Notes under the pieces: generated by a model
What the model was told of the DNA's origin: nothing
What the model saw: the letters and a program-made list of their open reading frames with translations, nothing else
Database searches by the model: none
NCBI GenBank assembly: GCA_948567375.1
Contig: OX419755.1
Coordinates: 27,223,001 to 27,287,000, forward strand
Length of the DNA: 64,000 bases
Reading direction: 5' to 3'
Source: Lunularia cruciata
Taxonomy: Eukaryota > Streptophyta > Marchantiopsida > Lunulariales > Lunulariaceae
Part shown: piece by piece, positions 11,134 through 25,000 of the stretch
How positions within the stretch are numbered: the stretch's first letter is position 1
How the letters are laid out: each line of letters begins with the position of its first letter
Position numbers and translations under genes: made by a program

Positions 11134-14100
11134 CTACCTGACTTGCTCCTCATAAGGTGGATGTGAACCTAAAGTTGTCAAATCGACGCTTGTGGAGGCC
11201 CTTCCAGGTAGAGGGTTTGTTGTGTGGGAAGATCTTGCAGGAAGTGAAGTAATTGAAGCAGGAACCCTGGCTGGTAGCTGAAACGTGCCAACCTCGGCTG
11301 CAGGGACTTCGTTGAAAGTCTTGCGCAAAAGTTCAACAGACATGAAAGTAAAACCAGCGGCTGGCACAAACCACATAATCCGAGGAACAGCGCCCCTAAA
11401 AAGTCCAGCAACCCGTTCTTCTCTCCAAATTTTCTGGAAGGCATCGAGCCAGCCTTTGTAGCTGAACCGAAAAGACAAGAGAACATATTGAGATACTTGA
11501 CTCGGTGCAACGAGAAATTAAGGTCAGCTCGTACGGCTGCTAGGGCAATAGTTTTCAAGGAAATCCTTGATGGTGTGCATATCGAGTGTAGACCCTTGCA
11601 AGCCTGTACCTTGGAGACTAACCCGTACGCTCTCAGCTCAAAACGCAAGTAGCTGAATAACTTTTGAGGATGGAAATCATGAACGGAATAAGCAATGACA
11701 GCAGAGATCTTCTCCGTCATGTTTGTACGAACCATACAATATATCAGCCGACACTTTCTGGAACTCTGATTCCAGCCCAATGCTTCCCGAAGAAAGCTTG
11801 AAGCGGTCAGGCTTCTAGAACCAATAAAATAGAGAAAGGGGACGTGTATCAGATATGTACCGTATGTTCGTGCCTTGGACTTGAAGCCGTGTCTTGATAA
11901 TGTCCATTGGTGTAGTTAAAAAAGCGCTAATACCTGATCATTAACGTCCGGAAGCTTAGTTTGTATAAGGGTTATTAAGTGCGAATGTACTATGTACTGT
12001 CAAAAGTCATCGTCTGATGAACGTGAAGCCCTTCACATACAGCACAATAAAATGGTTGCAACAGCCGCAACGTTGTTACAGAAGCAGCAATCAGACAAGT
12101 ACTCCAAAGCCATCCACTTAGACAACGACTTCGAAGAGAAATCTTTGGAAACAGAAACTTAAGGAAGGCTTTTCCCTATGTAGTCCAAACGAAGATAACC
12201 AACAAAATGTAAAGCCCACAAGATGCTCAGAACTTAGACTCAGCCTACGGTCAGCAGTTGCCAAAATTATGTCAAGTACAACTAGACTCTGGAAAGTGGA
12301 TAATGATTTGTTCAAAGGAAAGGTATGAGTCAAGGATGACGATTTTGTTTATGGGACTAGGCTCGAACAGACTGTCGCAAAGTAATACTCCTCAGTGCAA
12401 GGAAGGCCATGAATCATACCACCGGCAGCGCCACCAATGGCAAGCTCCTCAGCTGAACCAAACTCGTACTTCGTTGGAGCTACACCCGGGCGAGTGTGTC
12501 TCACATGATTCCAAACCACGGCCTCTCTGAATCCCTCATAGAACATTATCTGGTGGACAACACATGTAAACAGTATAAAAAATCTCCTCTCGTCCAAACG
12601 TGCCTCATAATCAAGGTTCAGGTAAAGAGTAGTACCTGAAAACCAGCAAAAGGGACGTCCCTTGCCAAGGTGGAGAGGTATCTGCATGGAGCATGCACAG
12701 GAGCAAAATCAGTACTCTAGTGTGAGACATTTATGGAGATAATGCCCCACGAGGTGCTTGTCTCATAACTCTTACAACCGACAGCAGACAATAGGGGATG
12801 AAACCTACTATCAAAAACGAGAATGAATAAGTACGAAGCCACAGTTATTTGAAACTCTAGAAACGTACATGGGACTCATGACTATGCCTACAATTTACCC
12901 AGCATATAGACCTTGTACACCTTCATGTCGAAGTATATGCTTCGCAGCACTAAATATTCCTGCGTAATAGAACGGACCCCCTGGTGCCTTCTTTAATTGT
13001 GTCATACTCGATTGCCATGCTTTTTTACTGCCCTGAACCTGCATTCGTTGCTTTATCACCTCGCAGGGGACGTAGACTATTGACCCTAGCGTGTCACCTG
13101 GAAACTCATGCAGTGTTAATACAGTCGTTACGCACCTCGTGCGGCCCTTGTTCGAAAAAGTCAGGCAAAACCTCCAAAAACCGAAAAGCCTTCCAGAATG
13201 GTTTATAAGTACGGTCACCTTAAACTAGAACTTGGAAACGTTGATATCTTGATCTAAGAATCGATGGTTTTCAAAATTCAAGATTCTGACAGAAATTTCT
13301 TACAAAACGATTATTCGAAGCCTCACCAGTTGCACCGGCAAGGAAATGGGCCCAAGGGCCAGCTAAGGTTGGGTTATTCACGTGTAACCAATCTTTCGTC
13401 GTCTCTATGAACCCAAAATATGTTGCTCCCGTTGCCAACGAGCCAGTCATTCCTGGAACAACCCCTCGATAGAAACCTGAATTACACAATTTACACAGTT
13501 AACCTTGAACTGAATTTAAGCTCCTTCGTTGGAGATACAAACACACGTGGAGGATGTTGAACCCCGATTATGGCAACGGAGTAAGAATCCAGATTTTATC
13601 TAAGCTCTTCCATGCACAGAACCCGATCTGCTGATTCCAGACTTTAAAGAGAGGTGCACTCCCATTCAAAGTAGCGCGAAGTATCATACTAGGAGCATTG
13701 TGAACGAACTTACGGGTCTGAATCTTCAGAGCTGATCAAGCTACGAAGTCCACATGAACCATATAAATTCAGGATACCTTCACAGATTATGGTACCGATA
13801 ACTTCCAGGAGCGGCCACCAAACATTCAAAGAGCACTCACCTCTGACTCCATCACGATTCAATATCCCCTTGAAGCCTTCCCGGATAGCATTGTGTTTCT
13901 GGGCGTTGAAAATCGAACCATGTCGGTCAGACAACTATCGGAAGACAGCAAACCCCTCAGTCTAGTCACTGCCATCATCCCAACACTCTATCATCGATAC
14001 ACCAGGATTCAGTCACAATAACAACTTTACTTGGATAAACTACATCAATTCTTCACGAGCCAATCTAAGATTCATAGATATACGTGTTCCACCAAACTTA

Positions 14101-14581
14101 AATCAGTTATGTGGTAATCGTTTCACAACACAAGCCTATCAAGCCCAGGCGGATAATTGAATATGTTACCGTGCACGTATGCGACCCACATGGAAAACTA
14201 GGACACTCTACAGTTGAAGACTGTAGAGGGAAAAGGAAGAGAAAACGATCATCTTCAGTTTTCACTAGAGGAGACAGGGTACCACTCCAATGGTAGGCCA
14301 AGGAACAATGACCTCCCGGAAAGTTGTGGCCTCTTCGCAAAACCATAAATTGCACCCCTAACATAATTAAAACGAAACGAAGCCGAAGGAGAACTAGAAA
14401 CTGAGACATTCCTTCCACACAGACAGGCCAGGGAGCTCACTTGAAGGTTGACTCCGACATTACTCCCACTTTGAATTCTCGTCTTGAGGGTATCCATGGG
14501 ATGCATAATCGTCTCCCCGATAACCCCAGCCAGTCCACCCCATAGAAACTCTTTCCAAATAGAAACTCTTTCCAGACTCAT
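11134..14581 (-). CDS. Mitochondrial substrate carrier family protein (At1g74240-like), 8 exons
   Basis: This is a six-transmembrane carrier of the mitochondrial inner membrane (SLC25-type). Exons are 14441-14581, 13841-13898, 13327-13476, 12899-13097, 12636-12681, 12420-12549, 11861-11933 and 11134-11461. Together they give 1125 nt and 374 aa with all phases closing. The three family signatures are visible: HPMDTLKTRIQ at about residue 27, VPCEVIKQRMQ in the middle, and TPMDIIKTRLQ in the third repeat. Other landmarks are FYRGVVPGMTGSLATGATYFGFIE and LARDVPFAGFQ. The arrangement resembles the Arabidopsis At1g74240 group, whose substrate I cannot infer. The C-terminal ~60 residues are Ser/Pro/Thr-rich and probably disordered. 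A second in-frame ATG at 14638 would add 19 residues; I prefer 14581 because it matches where relatives begin. The gene is divergent from IFT172. Confidence 0.92.
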
Positions 14582-16071
14582 GGCAGGTTGCAGCAGGTTG
14601 CCACTTACTGTATTTCTACTCGTAATAATCCTCACCATCCCAAGTTTCTACCTTCTCTTGGAAGCTTCATCTCTCTACCTTTCTCCACAATCCCTCAAAC
14701 GATCCAGGCTCTCACCAACAACGGGGGTCTATGCTCACACGGGAGAATACCACCTACTGTATTTCAACCAACCGCATCCATCCCAACTCCAACTAATTCG
14801 TTCCGATCAGAAGTGACGTGGGGTTTAAGGTTTTGCGAAGTTCAAGCTGCAGTCCAGGACGAGATGCTTCGGATTCTTGTTCTCGGTCAGTTTCCCTACG
14901 AGTGTTTGAGCTTGTCCAGAACCTTGGGAACAATCAACTCGAACGAAGACGGAAATGCTCCGTATGTCGAGGGAGTGCATGACGGAAATGTGCACTGAAA
15001 ATTGGGGAACGGACAAAATGTCTGAGACCGTGGACGGACAGTACGGGCCGGATTAGGGTTTTGGTGGGTATACATTTCAGTAATTCTACTTGTGACAGGT
15101 GGAGTAAGAATCTAAGGTCTTTTCATTTCTGTGTTCTTCAAGTTCACCTTTTATAAGAACTTCAGCGTGGGGTTCCCTACTGCAAGACCCCGATTCTCGG
15201 TTTACAGGAACTTCGGCGCGAGTAACTGCTGGGATTTTTCGCTCTGGAGTTTGGGGTTCGGTAAACGGAGCCGGTTTCACGGAGCTCCCTTGGGAAACAA
15301 GTCTACTAGTCGGGAAAGCAATCTTGGCAAGTCTGCGAACTCAGTTTCGCTGACCACACCAAGGGTTCAAACATTAACTTCTCGATTTGATAAACATGAA
15401 TGTGCAGATGCGAGTCGCACATGTCTGAAGATTCATTCAATATCCATGTCTCCAACAGCATAGTTCAAGTTCCAGGAAACAGCGGGCTCGGTTTCTAGAC
15501 GTGAATTGATGTGGTGAAAATCTCATGAGCTAATTATCACTGATTTATAGACTAATGATCATCATTGGTGTCTTCGGTGTACCTTTCATCTTCCTATTTT
15601 CAATAAAAGTTCCATCTCAAGTCTGAACTAGAGCAAATTTTAGGGTTGTTATGCATCAAAAGGATAAAGCGATTAGCGACCGAAGGCGAGGTAGGGTAAT
15701 TTCACAGTCATTAGGGAAGTGACCAGTCCCGCACTGTGAGTCTTTAGTTCGCAACGATGGCTAATGGTTAGGAATGTTCCATCCACATTCAAAACTGCCC
15801 GAGTATCATGTTCTTCGAAGTTGGAGTAGTGTAATTTCAGTCACTTTAGGGAGGTAACCAGTCCCACACCGTTAGTCGTTGGTTCACAAAGATGGCTAAT
15901 GGTAGGAATGTTCCATCCACATTTGGAACTGCCCGAGTATCATGTTCTTCGATTAGATTAGCCGTCTGTATTTGTCATCATCTTCGTTGCGATCGTGTTG
16001 ACATTCATTCTACCTTCTTGATCTAAGGTGGAAAGGACCCTAACTAATGTCATCCTCGCGAATTGACGACA
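14582..16071. other. Divergent intergenic region between the mitochondrial carrier and IFT172
   Basis: This 1.5 kb region should carry both promoters because the flanking genes point away from each other. It holds short unsupported ORFs and a 135-bp tandem duplication that ends about 120 bp before the IFT172 ATG. I could not assign a TATA box or a known cilia-gene element by eye. Confidence 0.6.
15696..15952. repeat. Tandem duplication, about 135-bp unit, just upstream of IFT172
   Basis: Two adjacent copies begin at 15696 and 15831 (GTAATTTCA). Both run to TCATGTTCTTCGA, and they differ by scattered substitutions and small indels. Shared blocks include GATGGCTAATGG and AGGAATGTTCCATCCACATT. 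The duplication lies in the probable promoter or 5' UTR of IFT172. Confidence 0.9.
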
Positions 16072-19000
16072 ATGCAGCTGCGTTATGTCAGTTCTGTTGT
16101 AACGCCATCCACGAGTATTGCAAAGGTCACTGCACTTGCTTGGTCTCCAAATTGGTACGTAGAAGACGAGCTTCCTTCCGAATGTTTTTAATAGAACTGT
16201 TCATCCCTGCCATTTCTTTGGCTGGCTTCAGGACTCAGAACGTCGTCAGGTGGGACCTAGATTTTCTTCTGGCAGTGCATGGAGCAGAAGATTAAGCCGA
16301 TGGCTTAGGCGTCAAAGACACGTGCAGTAATTACAAAATGAGAGTGCTCGCGGAGCTGTGGCCCTTGCCGTGATTTCTTTAAGTGAGAATGAATCAGGTC
16401 AAGCGCGACGTAGCGATATATCGATGGATGTTTTTCTTACTCTTGTGTTGTGCTGTTATTCCAGCCGTAGATTGGCTGCAGTTACGCTCAGTCGGATTGT
16501 GAGTCTTTTTGATGAGAATGGAGAACTCAAAGACAAGTTTTCCACCAAGCCAGCAGACCCTAAGGTTAATTACGACCCGTTTTTGGAGATCTTTGCGGTA
16601 TGATAGGTTAGAGGATAAGTTTGCCTCTCCTCCCTGAGCTTTACTTGAAATATTTCCAATTCGACGTGATGTGGTGCATTCAGGGATCCAGATTCTACAC
16701 GGTCACTTGGATGGTATTCTCTCCTGACAGCACAAGACTTGCAATTGCGCAGAGTGATGAAATCATATATGTGTACAAGCTTGGGTACATTCTAGCTCTA
16801 AAGACCAAACCTGCGTTGTGATGTTATAACGCTTACCTGGTTAGTCTAGCTTCAAGGCATCACGCACAATCCATCTTCGCAGTTACTTCCTTGGTAGCTC
16901 GACCACCCTTTCTTAGCTTTCTTGCGTATCGGAACTCTCAGCCTAGCCTAAACCCACTAAACTCGAGCCGGAAGCATTGCTACCAAATTAGCTGAGGGGG
17001 AGGAAGCTGAACCCAAGCAGAACTCATGCAGCTCATATAGTGTTTTGGCTTGAGCTCTGGAAGTCGATCTTATTTGGCCTCATTCGCAGAAAATCACTTC
17101 GAAACAGTGTGCTAATCTATAAACCCTACTGTAGTCAAGAGCCTTAGTTTTATTGGGCATTTCCGAGGTTCGAAGCCACTAAGACCAAGATTTGTCAGCT
17201 AAATACTTAACACATTGCTTACCAAACTCACAGACTCGACTGGGGCGACAAGAAAACCATATGTAATAAGCTGCAGCAGATGGCCTCTATCACGAGCTTG
17301 ATATGGCCGAGCGTCCATCAACACGAAGTATTCATCGGGCTTACCAATGGAAAAGTGAAGGTAATGATGCTGCAATTGGTGGCACTCAGACCATAGATGT
17401 AGTAATTGAGACTTATCAATAATCCCGGAAGTCTGAAATATCGAGTATGCCTATCCGAACTTTTCGCCCAGGTTGGGCAGCTTCGTTCCAATCGAACAGT
17501 CACTGCTTATGCACACGGAACAAGCAGTGCTGTCGTGAGCCTCGCTTGCAGCCCTGATGGATCTACTTGCCTTGCTGGTCATCTCGATGGTTCAATCTAC
17601 AGGTAACGTTAGGGTTAAAAGTCTCCAAAACTTGTGAAATCGATAGATGCCCTACCATGACTAGTAACGAATCTTCAACTGTAACAACACTTATACCATG
17701 CACCAAAGGCATTCGAATTGATGGACACTCAAACAGTGACTCAGGATGTTTAGTTTCCTCTCTCCATTTATGAACGGAAAAACTAAGCAGCAGTGTGCTT
17801 ACTGGTGAAGGTTAATCATGGAGAACGGAGGAACGAGTATGTCGGCACTTAAATTCGCCAACTTTGGTATGTTACAAAACGCTCAATGGTCCATCCAACA
17901 GTTGAAATCTCTTTCGAAAGACTACCTTGACAGATACTATGCGATCCTGTCTGCTCACCCATTTCTTCGTTAGACTTCCCTCTTGGACCCTCAATCTCCA
18001 GTCGTTCTGATCTGCACTGTGTCTCACATTCCGAATGATTCACTGGATAAGACCTCGTCTATTTGGGCACCCGAACCAGGAGCAAACGTCAAATGTAACA
18101 AATTCTGCGAGCTCTTTCACATGTTTCGGCCGTGGGATAACTTAATGAACAACCTGCTACTCTCACTAACTATATTGCCTTCAAGAAGACTCAGTTCGGT
18201 CGTTTCATTTATATAGGCATTCCATTTTCTTTCAATCAGGAACGATGGCCGCTATCGGACTAGACCCATAATTAAAGTAGCCACCTTCGATGAAATCATA
18301 CGGAGTAATATATGTACACATAAATCCTATCGCATTTTCAATCGATACAGACTATGGGTAGACAAGAAGATCTATCTTTTGACAAAGTCCTTCAACAGCG
18401 AAATCAAAACACATTCCTAATACTAGCCGTAACTGCGAAACCTGCGAGGTTGTGCGCAAGCTTACTTGTAGATGTCCTAATGGATACTTGAATGTCTGCA
18501 TATTGATCTCTGCGTACAAACTGATTCGAATTAGAAAACTCATTAGGAACACTGTGTGCAATTAAAGTGCAATTTTGCACATCAGTCTAGTTCTTCATAA
18601 TTTCGTATCCGCTCAATAAATCATAAAAGGTGAAGTTGATAACTTGAATGCAATCATCTTTTCCACTACGCGGCGCGACTGCAATTTCTGCAACAAGCCC
18701 CTTTTACTTCCGTCGAATGTGTACCAACCAAAACTGATGACAACCAAATGAGTTTGTCTATATTTATCTAATTTGTTAACCAATGGGAGGTGCCCGGTAA
18801 CTTGCACCTCATGCAAGTTACCGGTTAGTTAACTATTCATAGTTAAAGTTTTGTATGTTTACCCAACTCCCAAAAACTGAGTGCCACTAGTGTGTGATAA
18901 ATTCTCTCCTTCACCTGAAAATGGTGTAGTCAAGGAATCTGATGTTCTTGATGCAGGAGACGTACCAACAGCTTTAGCTTGGGGAAAGAGCATCGTTTCA

Positions 19001-22000
19001 GCCGGTCCAGACTGCAAGGTGCTGCTCTGTTGATGCTGGTCAAACAACTCATTACCGTGCAACTTGTGTCAACAAACCTTGGTATACACTTTCTCTCATA
19101 AAAAGTTCAAGTGACGATTTCTCGAACAAAGAAAGTCCTTGTATATGCAGGTGATTTTCTATAGCACGGAAGGGGACATTCTTCAAAAGTTCGATTACAG
19201 TCATGATCAGGTTTGACAATGTCTCACTGTAAACTTGATTGGCTTTGTTGTGTCCTTAAACGTCCAATGTTACGGATTGCTTTTTCCATTCCATGCTTCC
19301 GGCTTCTGCTATTGGAATATGACCAAATGTGGTATAGGACTGGTCTGTAATAGAGAGCACTTAAGCCGACTGTAAACGCCTTCTTCGATAATTGTTTCCT
19401 GGATAGATATCCTCTGTAATCTGGAAAGAAACTCACAAAGTCCATGGGATGAAGCAGAATGCTCGTGAGTTTATAATGGCTCGTTTCAACCCAGGCGGAG
19501 AGACAGTTGTTTTTGGATCATACAATGGATTCCATGTCTTCAGGTAATATGCAGAAGATACTTGAAGTTGGACCTTTCCTTTTTCCAGTATGAGTGCATT
19601 TAATAGAGACAACAGCATGACTCCCTGGTTGAGAATTCTTGTGTCTTATTGCCTGGCGGTTAGACATGCAGTGAATCAACTCAACCAGGCTCGTGGCAGG
19701 ACTTGGGAGAGATACATGTGGAGAATTTATACAGTATTTCCACTTTAGATTGGAAACCCGATGGCAGGTGTGTTACATTTTCCATCTCTCCTGTATACAT
19801 GTTTGGGAACGTGTACTCGGAACACTCAAAGATTGTGTCTGGTTTTCGATGCGTTGATTCATCACTAACAAGGTTTCTTACAACCAGCCAAGTAGTTATT
19901 GGCGGTTTATGCGGAAACGTGGATTTATATGATGCTTGCTTGCGACAATATCGGTACCAGGGGAAATTCGAGTTCACCTACATTACCAAAAGCCAGGTAT
20001 TCTATGTATTGATTTGATTCTGAATGTCTTGTTCTATGCCGTTAGGTTTAAGTTCCTTTCAACCCAAGGACATCTTACCTGAGTTGAAATATGATTGAGT
20101 GGGAGAAAATTATAGAGGCTATTTCGCGGCACTTGCTGTGGAGCCATGGAGACACCGTAAGTTGCACCTTAAATTTTCAGCTCCGAAAATCTCCTTTCCA
20201 AGGTTCTAGATTTGCTGCATAAACTGAACTTCTTATCTCGTAACTATCACTCTGATTAAGGAAGTGATTTGTGCCTAGGTTATAGTAAGACGCCTGTCCA
20301 CCGGAAACCGAACTGTGCTTCGGTCACACCATGGTGGAGAGATAATCCATATAAATATTTACCATGACCAGGTGATGTTCTTCACGCTATTGACAAGAGT
20401 ACTCGCAATAATTAATTACTCGAGGAACTATCGGATAATATGCATAGTCACTGAGTACTTAGCTTTGACAACGTGAAGTGCTTTCTTCGGAAGCAAATCT
20501 GATCAGTTCAACAGTAAACTTAACCAACCTTTAAACTATCAATACGTAACGTTCTAAGCCACTGTTCTAATGTACAAATCTGCGTGATATGCCAATATAC
20601 AATTTACACCAGGATACTGTGTATTGTTCTATTTCGTCCTGACCTTTATTATTAGGGAAAGCTGTGCTGGTTGTCATGATACTATGTCTTTGAGAATGTG
20701 AGAGCTATAGGATGTTTCTGAAGTCTTTTGTTTCCGTAGCAGGAGTTGGTAGAAGTGAGCCTTCCAAAGATTGGTATCAATGTACTTGGTGGATCCGTAT
20801 GAATTTGGCAATCCAAACGTGTTTGTTTCCTATGTCTCTTCTAGCTGTGAAATTTTAAGGACAAAAAGTTCTTATAATACGTGAATAAGCTCTATTAGAT
20901 TTATTCCTGGCAAAAGAAGAATAAGGCCTAATCTTTATGTAAGCTGTAATATGCCAGTTCCTTATAGCACATACGCCGAAGACTTTGCTGATGGGCAACT
21001 TGGAAAGCTGCAAACTTTCAGAGGTACTTGGCTTCCATTTTATTAGATGAGACTTGGCTTACCTGCTACAGTTTTAAGATGCTCAACGCCTCATCAGGCG
21101 AGAAACCTTCTCCTATATCTCAACAGGGAAGGTAATGAACTTCTTCCAGGTTCCTTGGTGTGGTAGTGGAAATGAGAAATTTCTGCTGGACCATCCATCA
21201 GTTTGTATGATTCACAATGCGGGAGAACTTTCTTTGGTGGAGTACGGTTGCAATGAATTTCTTGGAACTTGCCGCACAGAGCATCTCAGTCCATACCTTA
21301 TCAGCATTCGCATAAATGAGACTTCCAACCCAGAAATAACTCGTTCGCAAGAGGAGACCAAGAAGATTGCTTATCTTATCGATCTTCAAACCATCAGGAT
21401 CTTGGACCTTGTAAGGCAAGTTTTTGTGTATGTTGGATGAGATTGTGTTTCCAGGTTGTTGAAATCATGCTGTTCTTAGGACTCGTAATCCTAAAATCGT
21501 CCGGAAAAGGAGTTTCATATTCCTGAAGATTGGTGAGGCACTTAGGAATTCGACCGGAGCATAAGTAATAATCAACCTATGGTGGTTCTTGCTGCAACTG
21601 CCAATCTGGAGACTCAAAGTGGAATTTGTATCCATTTAAACAGAGGAGTTACTACTGGGACTCTTATACACGACTTAAAGATTGACTGGCTTGAGTTGAA
21701 TCCCACTGCAACACATCTGCTCTTTCGGGACAAGAAACAGCAATTGCATCTCTTTAGCGTACTTAACCAGGTAATGTCATCTAACAACACTCATCACTCG
21801 AACCCTATTTGTCTCTCCATATGTTAATTCTCAGATCGGTCCGATTAATCACTACAAAGATTGAGCGACTGAATTACTTCAAGTAGGATAAGTAATTGTG
21901 GCCAAATATGACGTCTTCATTTCCACGTGACTTACTGTAGCAATGAAAAGGTTTGAGTGCAATATTGGCCTCTGCAAAATAACTTTCCTGTCTGTACATG

Positions 22001-25000
22001 CAGGAACGTACAACTTTGCTGAACTTCTGCAGCTATGTGCAGTGGGTGCCCGGCAGAGATGTTGTTGTTGCTCAGGTAACTTCTATAGCCACAAGGTTGC
22101 GTCCTTAGATCTGTACTTATTCACCTGCATTTGAAGATGACGAGATCTGTACGCATGTGGATTGGCACAATCTAGCCGTACATCCACCGCGCATACGTCT
22201 AATTTAGAGGTATAGAATAGTAGGGAAATGATCATGTTCTCCTAAGTCTGAGGATAGCTTTCTTCTCGTTTAGGTGTGAAGTTGACCTTGTCGATCTGTG
22301 TAAACTAGGCCATGAAATATATAAATATGTCTAACTCATTCCTCTCGTGACAGAACCAAGAAAATTTATATGTGTGGTACAGCATAAACGACCCCGAGCA
22401 AGCCACGGTGTTCCCTATAAAGGTTCTCTAGTCTTTACCTATGACACCATCTTGGTCACATTGTATTCTCATCGTAGGAACTGGACCTCCAGCTTGACAC
22501 TATAAGTTAGCACCTATCTGTCTTCTAACCCCACTCGATTCACAGCTTTGAAAGGTGCCATGATTCACCAAAGAAGAAACCTGAATGAACAGTTCTGTAG
22601 CTCCACTATTCCACATCTCGTTGTGTATAAGGTTAGGCCGTTCATTTACAGTGGTTGATTGTCCCGACCTGAGCAGGGAGAGGTTGAAGGTATTGAAAGG
22701 TCTACAAGTCGGACAGAAGTAATCGTCAATGAAGGCATCAGTATTGTAAGTTCCCTATGCTGCTGCACGGTCCCTTTGTCCGCTATGAACTGGTCCAACT
22801 CGTTATAACACTCTGCTTTGTTTGTCAAATTGAAACGAGAGAGGAGGATAAAAGACGACTAGATGACAGAAAAATTCTCGACCACGTCTATTAGCCTAAG
22901 TCTTATCAGATGCGGTGGTCAACACCCAAAGTAATTGCATAAGCAAGGCACTCAGCACACCACATGAACAGAAACAGGGTCGCAGGTGAGGAAAACAAAT
23001 GTGGGACTGAAACCAAAGACGTAAGAATATTCTACGCAAAATACCGATTTTGTTCGAGTTGTGCTTGAATACGATGCTGATTTTACCATCTTTGAAGAAT
23101 ATAGGTCAGCTATGTGCTGGATGAAGCACTTATTGAATTCGGCTCAGCCTTGGAGAATCTTGAGTATGACAGAGCCATAAGTATACTCGAACCGTTGCAG
23201 CTTACTCCTGAGACAGAAGCTATGTGGAAACAAGTATGTACTGAAAGATCCCAAAATTGGTGCAGCTTTATATCAGATCTTTGCCAGGCCCAAAGGTTAT
23301 CATAATTCTGTCTTATATACCATGAATACATCTGTGCTGATCATCGGTTCTTACACTGTCATAGAACTCTTGAGATGTGTTCCATTTATTGTGAGTCGAC
23401 CACTGCTTTAGGTTTAAGACTTTGCATGCTGCTGTGCGTGTACACCTGCTCGCACAAAGTTGTCTGATACAGCATTTTGCAATCGGGAGCTCTCTATCGC
23501 GGAGCACTGTTATGCTGCTCTTGGAGACGTAGCCAAGGCTCGATTCATGCATAAGGTGCTCAAAGGTTACTCCTTCCACTAGATGAACGGGGAAAGTTGA
23601 CGGCAGAAGATGCTAACCATCAAGTTTTGCGTTTAATATGTGTTCAATAGTTATTTTCTCTGAAAGCTTGGAGTGTAAACGGGCTGAGACATTTTAGTTT
23701 TAAACTTCTTGATCTATTGACTACACGTGATCAGGTAAACAAGACCGCACAATCAATAGCCCGAGACACAGTAACAGATGGGAAGGACCACTACTTCGTC
23801 CGAGCCAAGATGGCTTTACTTCAGCACCAATGGAAGGTTGCTATAATCTATACTGCAGTTGTCGCCTTATCGTAACATAGTTATCGTCAATTAATTCTGC
23901 AATCTCCTTCATAGGCAACCATGTACAATAGATTTATATATAATTCAGAAACTCGGTATGAGGGGTACTGACAATTGCTTAGCTACTTTGGCACTGCGTG
24001 AAGCACTGATGAAGTCGCAGGTGTTTTCGTGAAGGTTTACTATGGCTGCCTTCTGCTTCCCTTTTCTGTTTAGCGTCTCAGGACTCAAAGCGTCCATAGC
24101 GCTTGTTGCGATGTACTTTATATCCTGTCCTATTTCGCTTCACTCTCGTTACCCTGTTACACTTCAACAGGTTTCTGCAGCCACACCATCCTATAGCTCT
24201 CGCATTGTTCCACTCCTCCATTCCCCAGCTAATTCCCTCCCTATTATTTTTCCTTCGCTCTTTGCCTGATTCATGGGTTCGACCGCTTGTGTATACAGTG
24301 TTCCTACCCGACTCCAGCCCACGTTTTTTATTTTTATCGTTCATGCACTGCTTACTGGCAGTCTTTTACATAGCGTTTCCTATTTCTCGCAGCCGTTTGC
24401 ATAGAGTTCTCGATTTCACGGTGGTTTACTAGTCTGTTAGCCATATGTTATTCTCAACTTGTTTCAATTATGCCTTTGCTTCAAGTTACATTCGATGCAG
24501 TCTACCTTATGGATTTCTCTCTTTTCTAGCATTGTGAATCATGTACATCTTGCTTACCGATCATTTGCACTTCATGAGTTCTGGATAACTCGTTCCCAGA
24601 ACAGCTTCTGTTCTCATATACCTATATATAATTCAGAAACATTGTTTCTTTTCATCATGTAGCAAGAAGTCAGTTTCTCTCTTGAGACACTTTATGATAC
24701 TAGCAAGTTTCACTGCTCCTAGGAACTGAAATGTTGTGTGCAAGTTACAGCCCATGAGGTTTCCGAAGAATCACCAAGATCGCTGTTCAATTTCAGGTAG
24801 CAGAAATGCTTCTGTTGGAACATGGTCGTGTTGCAGAGGCTATACAAATGTACACAGAATGCCACAGGTGCTTATCACAAGCCCAGTTTTCGTGGAAAAG
24901 GTTTTATCGATTGCAGAGCATGATTTCTTACCATCTACAATCAAGAAAGACATCTAAATAACCGTTTCTTTACGTACATCATGCCTTATGATCTCTCTTC

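Noticed and set aside
16338-16385. Apparent match to the IFT172 N-terminus (ALAVISL-like frame)
   Set aside because: The phases did not fit the next exon and an in-frame stop lies just upstream. The exon at 16072-16154 fits in sequence, start codon and phase.
20739-20790. Possible IFT172 exon reading [10 protein letters not shown]
   Set aside because: The preceding exon extends to 20371 and joins the exon at 20958 in phase with full family alignment, leaving no room for it.
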